Made by a program: the position numbers and the translations under genes
Source of the DNA: Chryseobacterium oranimense
GTDB taxonomy: Bacteria; Bacteroidota; Bacteroidia; Flavobacteriales; Weeksellaceae
Assembly: GCF_900129755.1 (NCBI RefSeq)
Contig: NZ_FQWT01000001.1
Span: 1,178,001 to 1,242,000 of the forward strand
Length of the DNA: 64,000 bases
Reading direction: 5' to 3'
The notes under the pieces: model-generated
The model's input: only the letters and a program-made list of their open reading frames with translations
Database searches by the model: none
What the model was told of the DNA's origin: nothing
Part shown: positions 62,184 through 64,000 of the stretch, piece by piece
How positions within the stretch are numbered: the first letter of the stretch is position 1
Layout: each line of letters begins with the position of its first letter

Positions 62184-64000
62184 TTATTTATCTAAGGCCT
62201 CGTAGATGGAATTATTACTTCTAAACTCAGGCACAATTGTTTTTAAAAGCTTCACTACATTCACTTTATCTTCCATTACAGAAGCATCTGTTACCAGATT
62301 TATCAGGGCTTCTATTTCTGAGAATGACATTGCAGGATCCTTAGAAATCATGATCTTGTCATTATGGGTTGGAAGTGTTTTTGCGTTATCACTCAAAAGC
62401 TCTTCGTATAGCTTTTCACCAGGTCTTAAGCCTGTATAAATAATTTTTATATCTATATTAGGTTCAAAACCGGATAATTTGATCATTCTTCTGGCCAGGT
62501 CCAGAATTTTTACCGGCTCTCCCATATCAAAAACAAAGATTTCACCTCCTTGCCCCATTGTTCCTGCCTGAAGAACAAGTTCACAGGCCTCCGGAATGGT
62601 CATAAAGTATCTTACAATATCCGGATGGGTAATGGTTACGGGACCTCCTGCCTCTATCTGTCTCTTAAAGTGGGGAATAACGGAACCGTTTGATCCTAAT
62701 ACGTTTCCAAATCTCGTTGTAATGAATTTGGTAGTATTTCCCTCAACATGATGTAAGGACTGAACAAAAAGTTCAGCTGCTCTTTTGGAAGCCCCCATTA
62801 CATTCGTAGGATTTACAGCTTTATCCGTAGAGATCATTACAAATCGGTTCACTTTATAACGGCTGGATAAAACAGCAATATTTTTTGATCCTAAAACATT
62901 GACGCGGATAGCTTCATTGGGGTTTTCCTCAACCAACGGAACATGTTTATAAGCAGCTGCATGGTATACCATTGAAAAATTGTAGATCTGGAATACCGGC
63001 TCAACACGGTGTATATTAGAAACATCTGCTAATACAAATTTAAATCTGATATGAGGAAATTTCTCTTTCATTTCAAGCTCAATATCATACAAAGGTGTTT
63101 CTGCCTGATCCAAAACAACAATCAATGCAGGATTAAACTGGGCGACCTGTCTTACAATTTCACTTCCGATAGATCCGGCACCCCCTGTTACCAGTATATT
63201 TTTGTTGAAGTGTCTGCTTTTAACTTCTTCACTTTCAATTTTTATCGGTTTTCTGTTGAGAAGGTCTTCAATCTGAAGATTTCTGATGGCTCCTCCCAGA
63301 TCACTGTCTCTTAATTTCTGTACGGATGGAGCTTTGAATATATTTAAGTCTTTTTCTAAAAATAAATTCACCCAGGAATTCATTTCGTCTTTAGACATCA
63401 TTTCTTTAACAATGATAACTCCGTCGATAATAAGATCTTCTTTTGTAGCTTCCTCTATCCTTTTCTTCTCATAAATAGGTTTTCCCAATAACGAGGCTCT
63501 TTTTGAGTCTGTTCTCTGAGTAAGGAAGCCCACTACCTGATAAGGCAGGCTTGGATTATCCAAAATAGCACGGGCTATAGCAATGGACTGTTCGTCGATA
63601 CCAAGGACCAAAATTCTTTTTTTCAGGGCACTCCTTCTATATTCCCGGACAATATGGAAAAACTCTTTCACATATAACCTGAAAAGGAATAATCCCATAA
63701 AAGAAATAATGAAGTATAATATAAGGAATGGGGTAAGGATAAATTTTCCTCCGGTAGACCAGAAATAGATCAGGTTTACTAATCCTACTACAGTCATGGT
63801 ACAAAAACATGACACAAGCAGTTTAAAAAGGTCAATAAAAGTAGAGTGCCTTATAATTCCTGCATAGGTTTTGAATAAATACATAAAGATTGTATTTACC
63901 AAAATAATAAAGCCAAAAACAATACTTTTATCTTCATGATAAATGAACTCTTTCTGGGTAATTTTTTCTATAGTATAGGTGGAAAGAAATAAAGACATGA
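62184..64000 (-). CDS. CapD/WbpM-like nucleotide-sugar 4,6-dehydratase (5' end outside window)
   Basis: At least 604 aa are visible. Three or so N-terminal helices, a CoA-binding-like domain (about 125-260), then an SDR domain with GGAGSIGSE nucleotide motif (about 273-281), STDKAVNPTNVMGASK active-site block (about 390-405) and a C-terminal GLRPGEKLYEELL. This is the long PglF/WbpM class that makes UDP-4-keto-6-deoxy-GlcNAc for bacillosamine, QuiNAc or FucNAc. The first helix usually present in the family is missing, and the frame stays open at the edge, so the gene probably starts beyond 64000 and the ATG at 63998 is internal. Confidence 0.92.
   Translation of the reverse strand, partial: MSLFLSTYTIEKITQKEFIYHEDKSIVFGFIILVNTIFMYLFKTYAGIIRHSTFIDLFKLLVSCFCTMTVVGLVNLIYFWSTGGKFILTPFLILYFIISFMGLFLFRLYVKEFFHIVREYRRSALKKRILVLGIDEQSIAIARAILDNPSLPYQVVGFLTQRTDSKRASLLGKPIYEKKRIEEATKEDLIIDGVIIVKEMMSKDEMNSWVNLFLEKDLNIFKAPSVQKLRDSDLGGAIRNLQIEDLLNRKPIKIESEEVKSRHFNKNILVTGGAGSIGSEIVRQVAQFNPALIVVLDQAETPLYDIELEMKEKFPHIRFKFVLADVSNIHRVEPVFQIYNFSMVYHAAAYKHVPLVEENPNEAIRVNVLGSKNIAVLSSRYKVNRFVMISTDKAVNPTNVMGASKRAAELFVQSLHHVEGNTTKFITTRFGNVLGSNGSVIPHFKRQIEAGGPVTITHPDIVRYFMTIPEACELVLQAGTMGQGGEIFVFDMGEPVKILDLARRMIKLSGFEPNIDIKIIYTGLRPGEKLYEELLSDNAKTLPTHNDKIMISKDPAMSFSEIEALINLVTDASVMEDKVNVVKLLKTIVPEFRSNNSIYEALDK

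Overview
This window is a chromosomal segment of a Flavobacteriales bacterium, most likely Chryseobacterium or a close relative. Several things point there: a moderately AT-rich genome; Bacteroidota-type promoters (TTG or TTTG, then TAnnTTTG) with no Shine-Dalgarno usage; the type IX secretion regulator PorX and a type IX cargo tail; a LpxC-FabZ fusion; and a short GG-leader peptide of a kind I associate with Chryseobacterium. I saw no rRNA, tRNA, CRISPR array, insertion sequence or integrase.

Positions 1-31.5 kb are ordinary core and accessory genes in short operons. In order: the end of a GH92-like glycosidase; a dicarboxylate symporter with a PhyH-type oxygenase; two BON-domain proteins; a secreted S15/CocE hydrolase; alkylation repair (AlkB and an Ada-like protein) around an odd DGHHK/MORN/tail-anchored protein; agmatine-route polyamine synthesis (SpeA, SpeB) around a HAD phosphatase; a lipoprotein tyrosine phosphatase; thiamine kinase with PduO; a WYL regulator divergent from a Crp/Fnr regulator and its AhpD-like neighbour; an MsbA-like exporter; and LptB with a C-terminal extension. 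These are followed by a TM2 protein, an unknown 242-aa protein beside a GG-leader peptide, HemB, a tiny type IX cargo protein, a NatAB-like exporter, a beta-barrel protein and SucD. Gaps in this half carry dispersed palindromic repeats.

Positions 30-36.7 kb hold lipid A genes transcribed leftward: lpxD, lpxC-fabZ, lpxA, an unknown exported protein and efp, then a second lpxD-like gene after a terminator. An HD phosphohydrolase lies upstream. Next come an S41 peptidase, porX, a frameshifted YciI gene coupled to xth, an RlpA-like protein, two tandem exported surface-type proteins and rimO.

Positions 45.6-64 kb are one leftward, tightly packed Wzx/Wzy-type polysaccharide locus that runs off the right edge. 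It contains a CapD/WbpM-like dehydratase, Wza-like lipoprotein, UDP-sugar dehydrogenase, Wzc-like tyrosine kinase, Wzx, WbsX-like protein, Wzy, three further glycosyltransferases, an acetyltransferase, two epimerases/reductases, a pectin-lyase-fold protein, a WecA/WbpL-type initiating transferase and RfbC. Start-stop overlaps indicate co-expression. The gene set suggests a polymer containing 6-deoxy-HexNAc and uronic acid.

The best candidates for something undescribed are the 242-aa protein with faint gasdermin-like patterning beside the GG-leader peptide, the DGHHK-MORN-tail-anchor protein, the LptB C-terminal extension with its coupled small protein, and the pectin-lyase-fold protein in the polysaccharide operon. 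None is proven from sequence alone.
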